A stretch of 32,929 bases of DNA from CAYOBW01 sp964402115 (GTDB lineage Bacteria; Verrucomicrobiota; Kiritimatiellia; UBA8416; CAYOBW01), in NCBI GenBank assembly GCA_964402115.1, contig CAYOBW010000048.1:1-32929 (forward strand), read 5' to 3'. The stretch's first letter is position 1. Each line of letters starts with the position of its first letter. Below, one piece after another: positions 1-7,957 of this stretch. The position numbers and the translations under genes were made by a program. The notes under the pieces were generated by a model. The model was not told where the DNA came from. It worked only from the letters and a program-made list of their open reading frames with translations, and searched no databases.

Positions 1-3000
1 TCGAGCCACCAGGACACGGCCTGGATGGACACGCCCGACTTCTGCCGCCGCTTCCGCATCGAACAGAACATCCTGCCGGCCCTGGAGATGATGGCTAAAG
101 ACCCGACGTACTGTTTCGCGATGGAGTGCACCCTGCACCTCATGGAGTTTCTCGAGGCGCACCCGGAACGGCGCGACGAGATCGTCCGCCTCATGAAGGC
201 GGGCCGCCTGGAGTTCGGCGCCACCTACAACCAGCCCTACGAGTCGTACCTGTCCGGCGAGGAACTGGTGCGGCAGGCCTACTACGGCCGGCGCTGGATC
301 CGCAAGAACCTGCCCGGCTGCGACGCGCGCGTCGCCTTCAACCCCGACGTGCCGGGCCGCGCCCTGCAGATGCAGCAGATCCTGGCCAAGGCGGGCATTC
401 CGTACATGTTCATCAGCCGCTACCACGAGGGCTTCTACCGCTGGCTCAGCCCGGACGGCACGGGCATCCTCGCCTACACGCCCGGGCACTACGGCAACCC
501 CATGGCCCTCCTGCATCGCCCGCCGGCGGCGGGCGTGGACGGCATCCGCGCGAAGCTTGACGAACAGGGCGCCTACTACCAGAAGCGCGGCATTCCGCCG
601 GCCTACTGCCTGATCAACTCGATGGACTTCTCCCGCCCCATGGACTTCCGCCCGCTGATCGCGGCCTGGAACGCGCAAACCAACGCGGCCGATGCGCCGC
701 GCCCGCCCGTCATGTCGTACGGCTCCATCGCCGGGTTCTTCGACCGGCTCAGCGCCGGCCAGGCCCGCTTCGACACGGTCACGGGCGAGCGGCCGGACGT
801 GTGGCTTTACATCCACGGCCCCACGCACCACTGGACCACGTCCGCGCGCCGCGAGGCGGCCCGCCTGCTCCCCGCGGCGGAAACGTTCAGCACGGTCGCC
901 TGCGCGCTCGACGGCAGCTTCAAGACCTACCCCGCAAAGGCCCTGGAGCAGGCCTGGATGGACGAAATCTACATTGACCACGGCATCGGTGGCAAGAACG
1001 GGCACATCACCGACGAGGTCTTCCACCGCAAGGTCGCGAACGCCCGCGACACCGGCCGCGCGCTGCTGGACAAGGCCCTCGGCGCGATCGCCGCAAAGAT
1101 CCGGACCGACCCCGGGCGCGGCACGCCCGTCACCGTCTTCAACACGCTCGCCTGGACGCGCTCCGACCCTGTCACCTGGGAGGTGCCGGCCGGTCTCGCC
1201 GGACCGCTGCGCGTGACCGACGCCGACGGCCGCGCGGTTCCCTCGCAGCTCTCGACCCTGGGCGTGCCGACCGAGGTCAACGTGGCGGCCGCGGCCATGG
1301 GCGCGCAAGCGACGTCCAGTTCGGTTTTCGGCCCTGACTACGGCGCGGAGAAGGCCATTGACGGCTGCTGGGCCGTGCGGGACACCGACCCGGCCCTCGG
1401 CAAGTCAGAGAAGTGGAACTCCGCCGCCGGCGCCGGACCGCACGTGCTGACCGTGGACTTCGGCCAGCCGCGCACGATCCACCGCGTGGTGATCCGCCAC
1501 GAGGGCTGCATGGGGGCCTTCCAGGAGGAGACGCGGGCCAACACCGCCGACTTCCAGGTGCAGGGCGCGGCGGCCGCGGAGGGACCGTGGACCGACCTGG
1601 TCCCGCCCGTGGCCGGCAATACAGCCGCGCTGACCGTACACACGTTCGCCCCGCGGACCGTGCGCTGCCTGCGGCTCCACATCACGAAAGGCGCCCAGGC
1701 CGGCGCGGGCCCCGCGCGCATCTACGAACTGCAGGCGTTCACCCGTTGCGAACCCCGAGCCGCCAGGCTGCTCTTCGTCGCCACGGATGTGCCGCCGCTG
1801 GGCTACCGCACGTATTACGTCGCGCGCGACGCGGCGGCCAAGCCGGCGCAGGGACCGGCAGGCGTGCGCGCCGACGGCTGCGAGAACGACTTCTACCGCG
1901 TAACGCTCGCCCCCGGCGGCATCCGCGGGCTCTACGACAAAGCGCTCGGTCGCGAGCTGCTGCAAACCGACCGGTTCCTCGGCGGCGAGGTGTTCACGAT
2001 GTTGTCGGTCGCGCCGAACAACCGCGGCGCGGGCACGGACGCCGGCGAGTTCGGCGCCGCGCCCCAGCCTGTCATGGACGACAGTTTCGACCGCGTCGCC
2101 CGCCGCCAGCCGGCCTGGAAGCTGCTCGAAGCCGGCCCGGTGCGCACGGTCTACGGGCTGGAGCTGCCGTGGCGCAACACGACGGTACGGCAGCGCGTCG
2201 CGGTCTGGAACGGCGTGAAGCGCGTGGACTGCGAAGTGGATCTCGCCGACTTCGACGGCGCCCTCTGGCGCGAGTTCCGCCTGGCGCTCCCGCTGGCGCT
2301 GACCGCGCCGGCCGTCACCTACGAAGTGCCCATGGGCGTCGTGCAGATCGGCCGCGACGAAGTGCCGACGACTGGCGGGCACGCCTACGGGAGCCTGAAC
2401 TACCACGAGCCGTGCTCCGCCATCCGCCCGCGCGAGCTGCAGAACTTCGTGGACGCCAGCGACGCAGAAGGCGGGCTCACGCTGAGCAGCGATGTCTCCG
2501 TCTTCGACTGGCAGGATCCCACGACCAACGCCCCCGCGCGGGTCATGCTCCAGCCGGTGCTGCTGGCCTCGCGCAAGAGCTGCAACGGCGAGGGCAACTG
2601 GTATCCCCAGGCGGGCGACCACCGCTACCGCTTCTCGCTCACCTCGCACAAGGGCGACTGGACGAAAGGCTGGCGGCCCGGCGTTGCCGCCAACCATCCG
2701 CTCGAGGCCGTGACCGGCGCGCCCGCGGCCCCGGGCGCACAGCTGCCGGCCGCGCAGGCGTTCCTGGCGCTGTCGCTGCCGAATGCAACGGTGTGTACCG
2801 TGAAGAAGGCCGAGGACGACGACAGCGTCGTCGTGCGGCTGGTGGAAATGGAGGGCCGCGACAGCCGGGCCGCGCTCGAGTGGTTCCAGCCGGTGCAGGA
2901 CGCGCGCCAGGCCACGATCATCGAGGAGGACGCCGGACCGGCCGACAGCCGTGGGCGCACGCTCAAGCTGCCGCTCGGCCATCACGCGATCGAGACCATG

Positions 3001-3039
3001 AAGTTCCCACTCGGTCAGAAGCGGACCTCCACGCCGTAG
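1..3039 (+). CDS. GH38-type alpha-mannosidase with internal F5/8-type domain, 5'-truncated by window edge
   Basis: The reading frame is open from base 1, so the true start lies outside the window. The ATG at 25 is internal: the codons before it encode SSHQDTAW, which carries the H-x-D zinc ligands typical of GH38 enzymes (His at 7-9, Asp at 13-15). A second GH38 signature, NPDVPG, places the likely catalytic Asp at 346-348. GH38 enzymes are retaining, zinc-dependent alpha-mannosidases. Between about 1280 and 1745 there is an inserted F5/8-type C (discoidin-like) beta-sandwich, recognisable from AIDGCWAV, LTVDFGQPRTIHRVVI and a closing RIYELQAF. It is probably a carbohydrate-binding module. 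A GH38 C-terminal beta region follows to the stop. No signal peptide can be judged because the N-terminus is missing. It is probably co-transcribed with the cystatin-like gene 19 nt downstream. Family call is firm; the exact glycan is not. Confidence 0.88.
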   Translation, partial: SSHQDTAWMDTPDFCRRFRIEQNILPALEMMAKDPTYCFAMECTLHLMEFLEAHPERRDEIVRLMKAGRLEFGATYNQPYESYLSGEELVRQAYYGRRWIRKNLPGCDARVAFNPDVPGRALQMQQILAKAGIPYMFISRYHEGFYRWLSPDGTGILAYTPGHYGNPMALLHRPPAAGVDGIRAKLDEQGAYYQKRGIPPAYCLINSMDFSRPMDFRPLIAAWNAQTNAADAPRPPVMSYGSIAGFFDRLSAGQARFDTVTGERPDVWLYIHGPTHHWTTSARREAARLLPAAETFSTVACALDGSFKTYPAKALEQAWMDEIYIDHGIGGKNGHITDEVFHRKVANARDTGRALLDKALGAIAAKIRTDPGRGTPVTVFNTLAWTRSDPVTWEVPAGLAGPLRVTDADGRAVPSQLSTLGVPTEVNVAAAAMGAQATSSSVFGPDYGAEKAIDGCWAVRDTDPALGKSEKWNSAAGAGPHVLTVDFGQPRTIHRVVIRHEGCMGAFQEETRANTADFQVQGAAAAEGPWTDLVPPVAGNTAALTVHTFAPRTVRCLRLHITKGAQAGAGPARIYELQAFTRCEPRAARLLFVATDVPPLGYRTYYVARDAAAKPAQGPAGVRADGCENDFYRVTLAPGGIRGLYDKALGRELLQTDRFLGGEVFTMLSVAPNNRGAGTDAGEFGAAPQPVMDDSFDRVARRQPAWKLLEAGPVRTVYGLELPWRNTTVRQRVAVWNGVKRVDCEVDLADFDGALWREFRLALPLALTAPAVTYEVPMGVVQIGRDEVPTTGGHAYGSLNYHEPCSAIRPRELQNFVDASDAEGGLTLSSDVSVFDWQDPTTNAPARVMLQPVLLASRKSCNGEGNWYPQAGDHRYRFSLTSHKGDWTKGWRPGVAANHPLEAVTGAPAAPGAQLPAAQAFLALSLPNATVCTVKKAEDDDSVVVRLVEMEGRDSRAALEWFQPVQDARQATIIEEDAGPADSRGRTLKLPLGHHAIETMKFPLGQKRTSTP

Positions 3040-3045
3040 GCTGCG

Positions 3046-3052
3046 AAAGGAG
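3046..3052 (+). promoter_or_regulatory. Strong Shine-Dalgarno for the cystatin-like gene
   Basis: AAAGGAG lies 6 nt before the GTG at 3059 and supports this non-ATG start, which opens directly onto a typical signal peptide (MKTIHVPVCVMGLAV). Confidence 0.7.
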
Positions 3053-3058
3053 AGACAC

Positions 3059-3439
3059 GTGAAGACGATCCATGTCCCCGTCTGCGTCATGGGGCTTGCC
3101 GTGTTCGCCACGGTGTGTGCCCACGACTGCCCGGCGCAGCAAATCAGGGCCGGCGGGTATGCCGAGGCATCGGCAACGAACACGGAGGTGGTTGCGGCGG
3201 CAGCCTTCGCGGTCAGGGCGGAGGAGAAGGCGCTGCGGGAGCAGAAGAATGCGCAGCCCGCGAAACTGCAACTGGTCGCGATTGTCAGCGCGCAGGCACA
3301 GGTCGTGGCGGGCCTGAACTACCGGCTCAAGCTGAAGGTGAAGCTGAACGGCGCGGAGAAAGAGGCGGAAGCCGTCGTTTGGTGGCAGGCATGGAGGGAT
3401 CCGGAGCCGTACAAACTGACGGCATGGGCGTGGAAGTAG
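3059..3439 (+). CDS. Secreted cystatin-like cysteine-protease inhibitor
   Basis: The 126-aa product starts at a GTG with a good ribosome-binding site. It has a hydrophobic signal segment (about residues 1-27, ending near CPAQ). The mature part matches the cystatin fold signatures: a Gly-Gly near the mature N-terminus (32-33), an alpha-helix-like stretch with AFAVRAEE, a perfect QVVAG loop at 81-85 followed by LNYRLKLKV, and a C-terminal hairpin region with Trp (WWQAW, 108-112) in place of the usual Pro-Trp. Cystatins (family I25) insert these three regions into the active-site cleft of papain-like proteases. The size is that of a single-domain cystatin. The gene follows the GH38 gene by 19 nt and is likely in its operon. 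In this location it would act in the periplasm or outside the cell. Its base composition looks less GC-rich than the glycosidases. Function is inferred from motifs only. Confidence 0.8.
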   Translation: MKTIHVPVCVMGLAVFATVCAHDCPAQQIRAGGYAEASATNTEVVAAAAFAVRAEEKALREQKNAQPAKLQLVAIVSAQAQVVAGLNYRLKLKVKLNGAEKEAEAVVWWQAWRDPEPYKLTAWAWK

Positions 3440-3470
3440 GATCGGTGTGCCGGCCGTCCGCAACGGCGAC

Positions 3471-3543
3471 CGGCGGGGACCGCCGGCTCCATGGCAACCT
3501 GCCTTCCTGCATGGTCTGCGGCGGCGGGGACCAGCCGCCCTCC
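3471..3543. repeat. Two copies of a short GC-rich palindromic element
   Basis: The 253-nt gap between the cystatin-like and beta-lactamase genes contains two imperfect palindromes of one pattern. They lie at 3471-3490 (CGGCGGGGACCGCCGGCTCC) and 3522-3543 (starting CGGCGGGGACCAGCCGCC). Both keep the core CGGCGGGGACC followed by a matching GCCG arm and a CTCC or CCTCC end. They resemble small REP-like intergenic elements. No promoter was convincing in this gap, and I see nothing else in it. Confidence 0.45.
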
Positions 3544-3692
3544 AGGCGTTTCCACAAGCCGTGCTTGCTGCACGAAGGGAAGGCGAGCGGCCCCACGAGC
3601 CGTCGTGAACGGGATGAGCCCGCGAAGACCGCGGATGGACCAACGGCTTGCCCGCTGACTTGGGTGAAACAGATGACAACGAACGTGAACCC

Positions 3693-4499
3693 ATGAAGAC
3701 GATCTGTGTTCTGGCATTGACAGGACTGCTGGCGGCGCCAGCCATGGGGCAGTCCAACGCCGTGGCACTCCCGGAGCAGTCGGTGCGAGCGGCATTTGCG
3801 GGGCGGGACGGGGCGCTTGTCTTCATCGATTGCCTGGCCGGCGTCACCAACCGCTTCCAGCCCGGGGCCTGTGCGGAGCAGTACCCGCCCTGTTCCACGT
3901 TCAAGATCTGGAACACCCTTCTCGGCCTGGAATGCGGGCGCCTTTCCGCTTCGGATGAAGCCTTCTACCCATGGGATGGAGAGACCCGTTTCATTCCCGA
4001 ATGGAACAAGGACCTGACCTTGCGGGAGGCGTTCCGGGTCTCCTGTGTGCCGGCGTTCCAGAAGCTGGCCCGGAACATCGGGGCGCTGCGGATGCAGTCA
4101 TGGGTGGACAGGATCGGCTATGGCGACCGGAACCTGTCCGCGGGCGTCGACGTCTTCTGGCTCCCCGAACCGGGACGGCGGACACTCCTAATCGCGCCTG
4201 ACGAACAGGCCGGCTTGATGCGTGCGCTTGCGCTGGGGCAGGTTCCGGCTTCCGCCAAAGCCCAGGCCGTGCTCAAGGAAATCATGACCGTCAGGAAGAC
4301 GGCTCACGGGGTCCTCTATGGCAAGACCGGAACCGGCCACGGTGAGGCAGGGAAAGGCAACATCGGCTGGTTCGTTGGCTACGTGGAAAGCAGCGGGAGG
4401 AAGTGCGCCTTCGCCTGTATCGCCAAAGGGCCGGACGTGATGGGCAAGCACGCGCGGGCGATTGTGGAAGCGGTCCTGGAGCAGCAGGGACTCATGTAG
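3693..4499 (+). CDS. Class D (OXA-type) serine beta-lactamase, exported
   Basis: The 268-aa protein has the length and all the main signatures of class D beta-lactamases. It has a signal peptide (MKTICVLALTGLLAAPAMGQ), the active-site STFK (68-71; Ser nucleophile and the Lys that is carboxylated in this class), SCV (117-119; the S-x-V element), YGD (143-145; usually YGN in OXA enzymes), KTG (211-213) and GWFVGY (225-230). The AGVDVFWL segment (150-157) also follows the OXA pattern. It would hydrolyse beta-lactam antibiotics in the periplasm. The ATG at 3693 is chosen because it gives a clean signal peptide. A TTG 45 nt upstream is in frame but adds a charged extension. No clear ribosome-binding site precedes either start. 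GC content looks lower than in the flanking GH38 genes (one 60-base line, 3961-4020, has 32 G or C by hand count), which is compatible with acquisition. A BlaR1-type sensor domain fused to such folds is absent, so an enzyme is likelier. Confidence 0.9.
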   Translation: MKTICVLALTGLLAAPAMGQSNAVALPEQSVRAAFAGRDGALVFIDCLAGVTNRFQPGACAEQYPPCSTFKIWNTLLGLECGRLSASDEAFYPWDGETRFIPEWNKDLTLREAFRVSCVPAFQKLARNIGALRMQSWVDRIGYGDRNLSAGVDVFWLPEPGRRTLLIAPDEQAGLMRALALGQVPASAKAQAVLKEIMTVRKTAHGVLYGKTGTGHGEAGKGNIGWFVGYVESSGRKCAFACIAKGPDVMGKHARAIVEAVLEQQGLM

Positions 4500-4508
4500 A
4501 CGGGATCA

Positions 4509-4612
4509 CGCGCCAGCGGGCAAGATCGACGTGGCGCGCTGACGGTGCCGCCTGCTACGCTGCGGGGCGTGCGTGGCGAAGCGGCGGAGTCGTCCGCCGC
4601 TTGCCCGCAAGC
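4509..4612 (+). promoter_or_regulatory. Structured leader with competing hairpins upstream of the second GH38-like gene
   Basis: The 125-nt gap before the gene starting at 4625 contains several perfect inverted repeats. CGCGCCA at 4509-4515 pairs with 4532-4538. GCGGGCAAG at 4517-4525 pairs with CTTGCCCGC at 4600-4608. AAGCGGCGGA at 4579-4588 pairs with TCCGCCGCTT at 4593-4602 across a 4-nt loop. GCTTG at 4599-4603 pairs with CAAGC at 4608-4612. The last three compete for the same bases, right before the ribosome-binding site GAGGAG (4615-4620). No U-tract follows, so a classical intrinsic terminator is not supported. It could be a translation-controlling leader or a read-through-limiting hairpin for the beta-lactamase transcript. 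Confidence 0.4.
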
Positions 4613-4624
4613 ACGAGGAGCACC

Positions 4625-7600
4625 ATGAAACACAATGCCGCGGCCGGTCTGGCCGGCCTGATCCTGACGGGAGCCTGCGTGTGCCATGCGGAAACGCCCG
4701 CGACGGTGACCGCCGAGTATGGCGAGTTGCGCGACGGGCAATGGCGCTTCCCCACGCTGGCCGGGCCGTCGCGGTCCGACGCGGCGCAGGGCGCGACGGT
4801 GCACGTCGTCGCCGGAGCCCTGCATCGCGATGGGGCACCGGCCGCGGGGCTGACCGACGGCGTGGTCAGCGCCACCGGCGGCGACCCATCCCAGGCGGTC
4901 TTCTTCGACAACGCCTGCCGCACGGGCGGCTCGTTCGTCCTCGACCTCGGCCAGGTGCTGGCCATCCGCCAGGTCGGCAGTTACTCGTGGCACGAGTGGA
5001 ACGTGGACCACGGCGCGCGCACGCCTCAGGTCTATACGCTTTACGGCAGCGCGGTCGACGCCCCCGACCCGGCCGACCCCGCCGCCTGGACCCGGCTGGC
5101 CGAGGTGGACAGCCGCCCCAACCGCACGGGCGAGCAGTGGGGCAACCGCCCGCAGGCCGTGCGGATCGCCGCCCCCGACGGCAAGGACCTCGGCCGCTTC
5201 CGGCGTCTGCTGTGGGTCGTGCGCCCGACCGACTCGCCCCTGACCGTCCCCAGGCAGGGTGGCGAGACCTGGTGCAACACGTTCTTCACGGAGCTGGACG
5301 TCCACACATCCGCCACGCTCGACAAGGCTGGCGACGCCGTTCTCGCCCAGCCTGCCGAAGTGGACCACGTCTGGGTCGTCTTCAAGACGCACTTCGACCT
5401 CGGCTACACCGACCTCGCCACGAACGTGTTCCGGCGCTACCGCGAGGAGATGATGGACGGGGCGCTGAAGGTCATCGACGAAAGCCGCGCCCTGCCGCCC
5501 GAGCAGCGCTTTGCGTGGACGATCGCCGGCTGGCCCCTGGAGGCGCAGATCCTCGGCCCGCTGCAGGATCCCGCGCGCCGGAAACGCGTCGAGCGCGCCG
5601 TCGCGGAAGGGGCGCTGGTGGTGCATGCGCTGCCGGCCACCCTGCACACCGAGTCGCTGGATCTCGAGGACCTCGTGCGCAGCCTGGGCTTCTCCTCACG
5701 GGTGGCCCGCCGGTTCGACCTCCCCTTGCCGATCAGCGGCAAGATGACCGACGTGCCCGAGCACAGCTGGGTCTTGCCCACGCTCCTCGCCCACGCGGGC
5801 ATCAAGTTCCTCCAGCTCGGCTGCAACTCCGCGTGCCAGTACCCGCGCTTCCCGCGGCTGTTCTGGTGGGAAGGCCCCGACGGCTCGCGCGTGCTGTGCA
5901 ACTACACGGTGGACTACGGCTCCGCCCTGACGCCCCCGCGGGACTGGCCCTCGAAGCACTACCTCGCCATGATCATGACCGGCGACAACCACGGCCCGCC
6001 CACGCCGCCGGAGGTGGCCCGCGTCCGCGCCGAGCTGGCCGCGAAGCTCCCGCGCGCCAGGGTTACGATCGGCACGCTGGACGATTTTGCGAAAGCGGTC
6101 CTCGCCGAGAATCCCACCCTGCCCGTCGTCCGCGGCGACACGCCCGACACGTGGATCCACGGCCTCCTTTCCATGCCGGCCGCCACGCGGGTCGCCCGCA
6201 ACATCCGGCCGCTCGAGCCGGTCCTGGACGCGCTCGACACGGAGCTGCGCGCGTGGGGCCTCGCGCCCGCGCCGCTGGCCCCGGCGCTGGCCGAGGCCTA
6301 CGCGAACAGCTTCCTCTACGGCGAGCACACCTGGGGCATGAATGGCGCCTACGGCGGCCGCCTCATCTGGGGGCTGGAGGAGTGGCAGCGGCAGCTGCCG
6401 CCGGATCGACAGGCGAAGTTCCTGAAAAGCTTCGACGACCACCGCGACTACATCCGCCGCACGGAGACGATCGTCAGCCGCGAACTGCAAAGCCGCCTGG
6501 CGCTGCTGGCCGGAGCCGTGAAGACCGATGGCGCACGCCTCGTGGTCTGGAACGGGCTGCCGTGGCCCCGCTCGGGCCTCGTCGAGGTCCCCGGCCAGCC
6601 GGGCCAGACGCTTCTCGCCGAGGACGTGCCGGCCAGCGGCTACCGGACCTATCCGCTCCCGCCGCCCTCCCCCTCCGAGCTCCCCGCGCTCAGCGATCCG
6701 CCCATCGCCCTGGACACGCCGTTCTTCCGCGTGACCTTCGACCTGCAGCGCGGCGGCATCGCGTCGCTGATCGAGAAGCGCACAGGGCGCGAGCTGGCGG
6801 ACAGGGCAAGCCCGTATGCGCTCGGCCAATTCCTCCACGAGCGCTTCAGCAAGCGCGAGGTGGACCGCTTCTTCAAGGCGTACAGCCGCATGCCGGGCGG
6901 CTGGGCCCTCGACGACCTCGGCAAGCCCGGCATGCCCGAGTCGGGCGCGGTCACGCCCACCCTGAGTAACGTACACGCCACGGCGCCCGGCCAGCCCAAC
7001 CCCGGCGCCATGGGCAAGCCCGGGCTCCCCGACGCCGACAAGGCGCCGTACCTGGCCGTCTCGCCCGGCAACTGGCGCATCCTCATCGACCGCGGGCCGG
7101 CGGCGGACAGCGTCACCCTCACCGCCGGCGACACGCGCGGGCTTGCGCAAGCCTTCTCGCTGCTTTTCACCTTCCCGCGCCATGCCCCATACGTGGAAGT
7201 AGCCTGGACGGTCACGGGCAAGACCCCCGACAAGCTGCCCGAAGGCGGCTGGCTCTGTTTCCCGTTTGCCGTCGCGCAGCCGCGGTTCACGGTCGGCCGC
7301 CCCGGCGGCGCGATCGACCCCGCCCGCGACGTCGTGCCCGGCGCCAACCGGCACCTCTATGCCGTCGCCAGCGGCGTGGCGATCGCCGGCGCCGACGGCT
7401 CGGGTGCCAGCGTGTGCCCGCTCGACTCGCCGCTCGTCAGCCTGGAGCGGCCCGGTCTGTGGTGGTGGAGCATGGACTTCGAGCCTAAGACGCCAACCGT
7501 CTTCGTGAACCTCTACAACAACAAGTGGAACACCAACTTCCCGCTGTGGATAGACGGTTCGTGGTCCGCGCGGGTCCGCTTCTGGCCGGGCGCCGATCTC

Positions 7601-7945
7601 GTCGGCCCCGCGTGGGAGGCACGCGTCCCGCTGCTCGCGGCGGCAGCCGACGGGGCGGGCGGCCGGTTGCCCGCGACGCAGGCGGGCCTGCGCCTGTCGC
7701 GGCCCGGCGTGCTGGTGACCGCCTTCGGCGGCAACCCGGACGGCGCGGGCACGCTGCTGCGCGTGTGGGATCAGGGCGGCAAGGCCGGCGAGCTCGCGGT
7801 CACGCTGCCGGAGGGCTTCACCGTCGCCACGGCCACCCCGGTGGATCTGCGCGGGACCCAGGCAGGTAAACCCATCCCGGTGAAACGCGGCCAATTCGCG
7901 TTCCCTCTCGGCGCCTACGCCCCCGCCAGCTTCACGCTGGAGTAG
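4625..7945 (+). CDS. Exported GH38-like glycoside hydrolase (DUF5054-like)
   Basis: The ATG at 4625 is preceded by GAGGAG at 4615-4620 and yields a signal peptide (about residues 1-22, MKHNAAAGLAGLILTGACVC). The product is 1106 aa. Residues about 55-225 look like an F5/8-type beta-sandwich (LTDGVV, SFVLDLGQ, SWHEWNVDHG, QVYTLYGSA). The catalytic part begins around 245 with VVFKTHFDLGYTD, giving the H-x-D zinc pair at 256 and 258. MTDVPEHSW follows, with Asp376 as candidate nucleophile, and then the LYGEHTWGMNGAYG motif, where GH38 enzymes place another active-site His. The C-terminal half is beta-rich, as in GH38 enzymes. It differs from the first GH38 gene in having its F5/8-like module at the N-terminus. 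The substrate is probably an alpha-mannoside, but DUF5054-like members are poorly characterised. The gene ends 12 nt from a convergent kinase gene. Confidence 0.82.
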   Translation: MKHNAAAGLAGLILTGACVCHAETPATVTAEYGELRDGQWRFPTLAGPSRSDAAQGATVHVVAGALHRDGAPAAGLTDGVVSATGGDPSQAVFFDNACRTGGSFVLDLGQVLAIRQVGSYSWHEWNVDHGARTPQVYTLYGSAVDAPDPADPAAWTRLAEVDSRPNRTGEQWGNRPQAVRIAAPDGKDLGRFRRLLWVVRPTDSPLTVPRQGGETWCNTFFTELDVHTSATLDKAGDAVLAQPAEVDHVWVVFKTHFDLGYTDLATNVFRRYREEMMDGALKVIDESRALPPEQRFAWTIAGWPLEAQILGPLQDPARRKRVERAVAEGALVVHALPATLHTESLDLEDLVRSLGFSSRVARRFDLPLPISGKMTDVPEHSWVLPTLLAHAGIKFLQLGCNSACQYPRFPRLFWWEGPDGSRVLCNYTVDYGSALTPPRDWPSKHYLAMIMTGDNHGPPTPPEVARVRAELAAKLPRARVTIGTLDDFAKAVLAENPTLPVVRGDTPDTWIHGLLSMPAATRVARNIRPLEPVLDALDTELRAWGLAPAPLAPALAEAYANSFLYGEHTWGMNGAYGGRLIWGLEEWQRQLPPDRQAKFLKSFDDHRDYIRRTETIVSRELQSRLALLAGAVKTDGARLVVWNGLPWPRSGLVEVPGQPGQTLLAEDVPASGYRTYPLPPPSPSELPALSDPPIALDTPFFRVTFDLQRGGIASLIEKRTGRELADRASPYALGQFLHERFSKREVDRFFKAYSRMPGGWALDDLGKPGMPESGAVTPTLSNVHATAPGQPNPGAMGKPGLPDADKAPYLAVSPGNWRILIDRGPAADSVTLTAGDTRGLAQAFSLLFTFPRHAPYVEVAWTVTGKTPDKLPEGGWLCFPFAVAQPRFTVGRPGGAIDPARDVVPGANRHLYAVASGVAIAGADGSGASVCPLDSPLVSLERPGLWWWSMDFEPKTPTVFVNLYNNKWNTNFPLWIDGSWSARVRFWPGADLVGPAWEARVPLLAAAADGAGGRLPATQAGLRLSRPGVLVTAFGGNPDGAGTLLRVWDQGGKAGELAVTLPEGFTVATATPVDLRGTQAGKPIPVKRGQFAFPLGAYAPASFTLE

Positions 7946-7957
7946 CACGAACGCGCG

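Noticed and set aside
4403..4624. Upstream extension of the second GH38-like gene to a start at 4403
   Set aside because: It would overlap the beta-lactamase gene by about 97 nt and bury the signal peptide. The ATG at 4625 has GAGGAG just upstream.
7946..7957. Intrinsic terminator between the convergent GH38-like and kinase genes
   Set aside because: The gap is only 12 nt and holds just a short ACGCGCGT palindrome nearby, without a stem of useful length or a U-tract.
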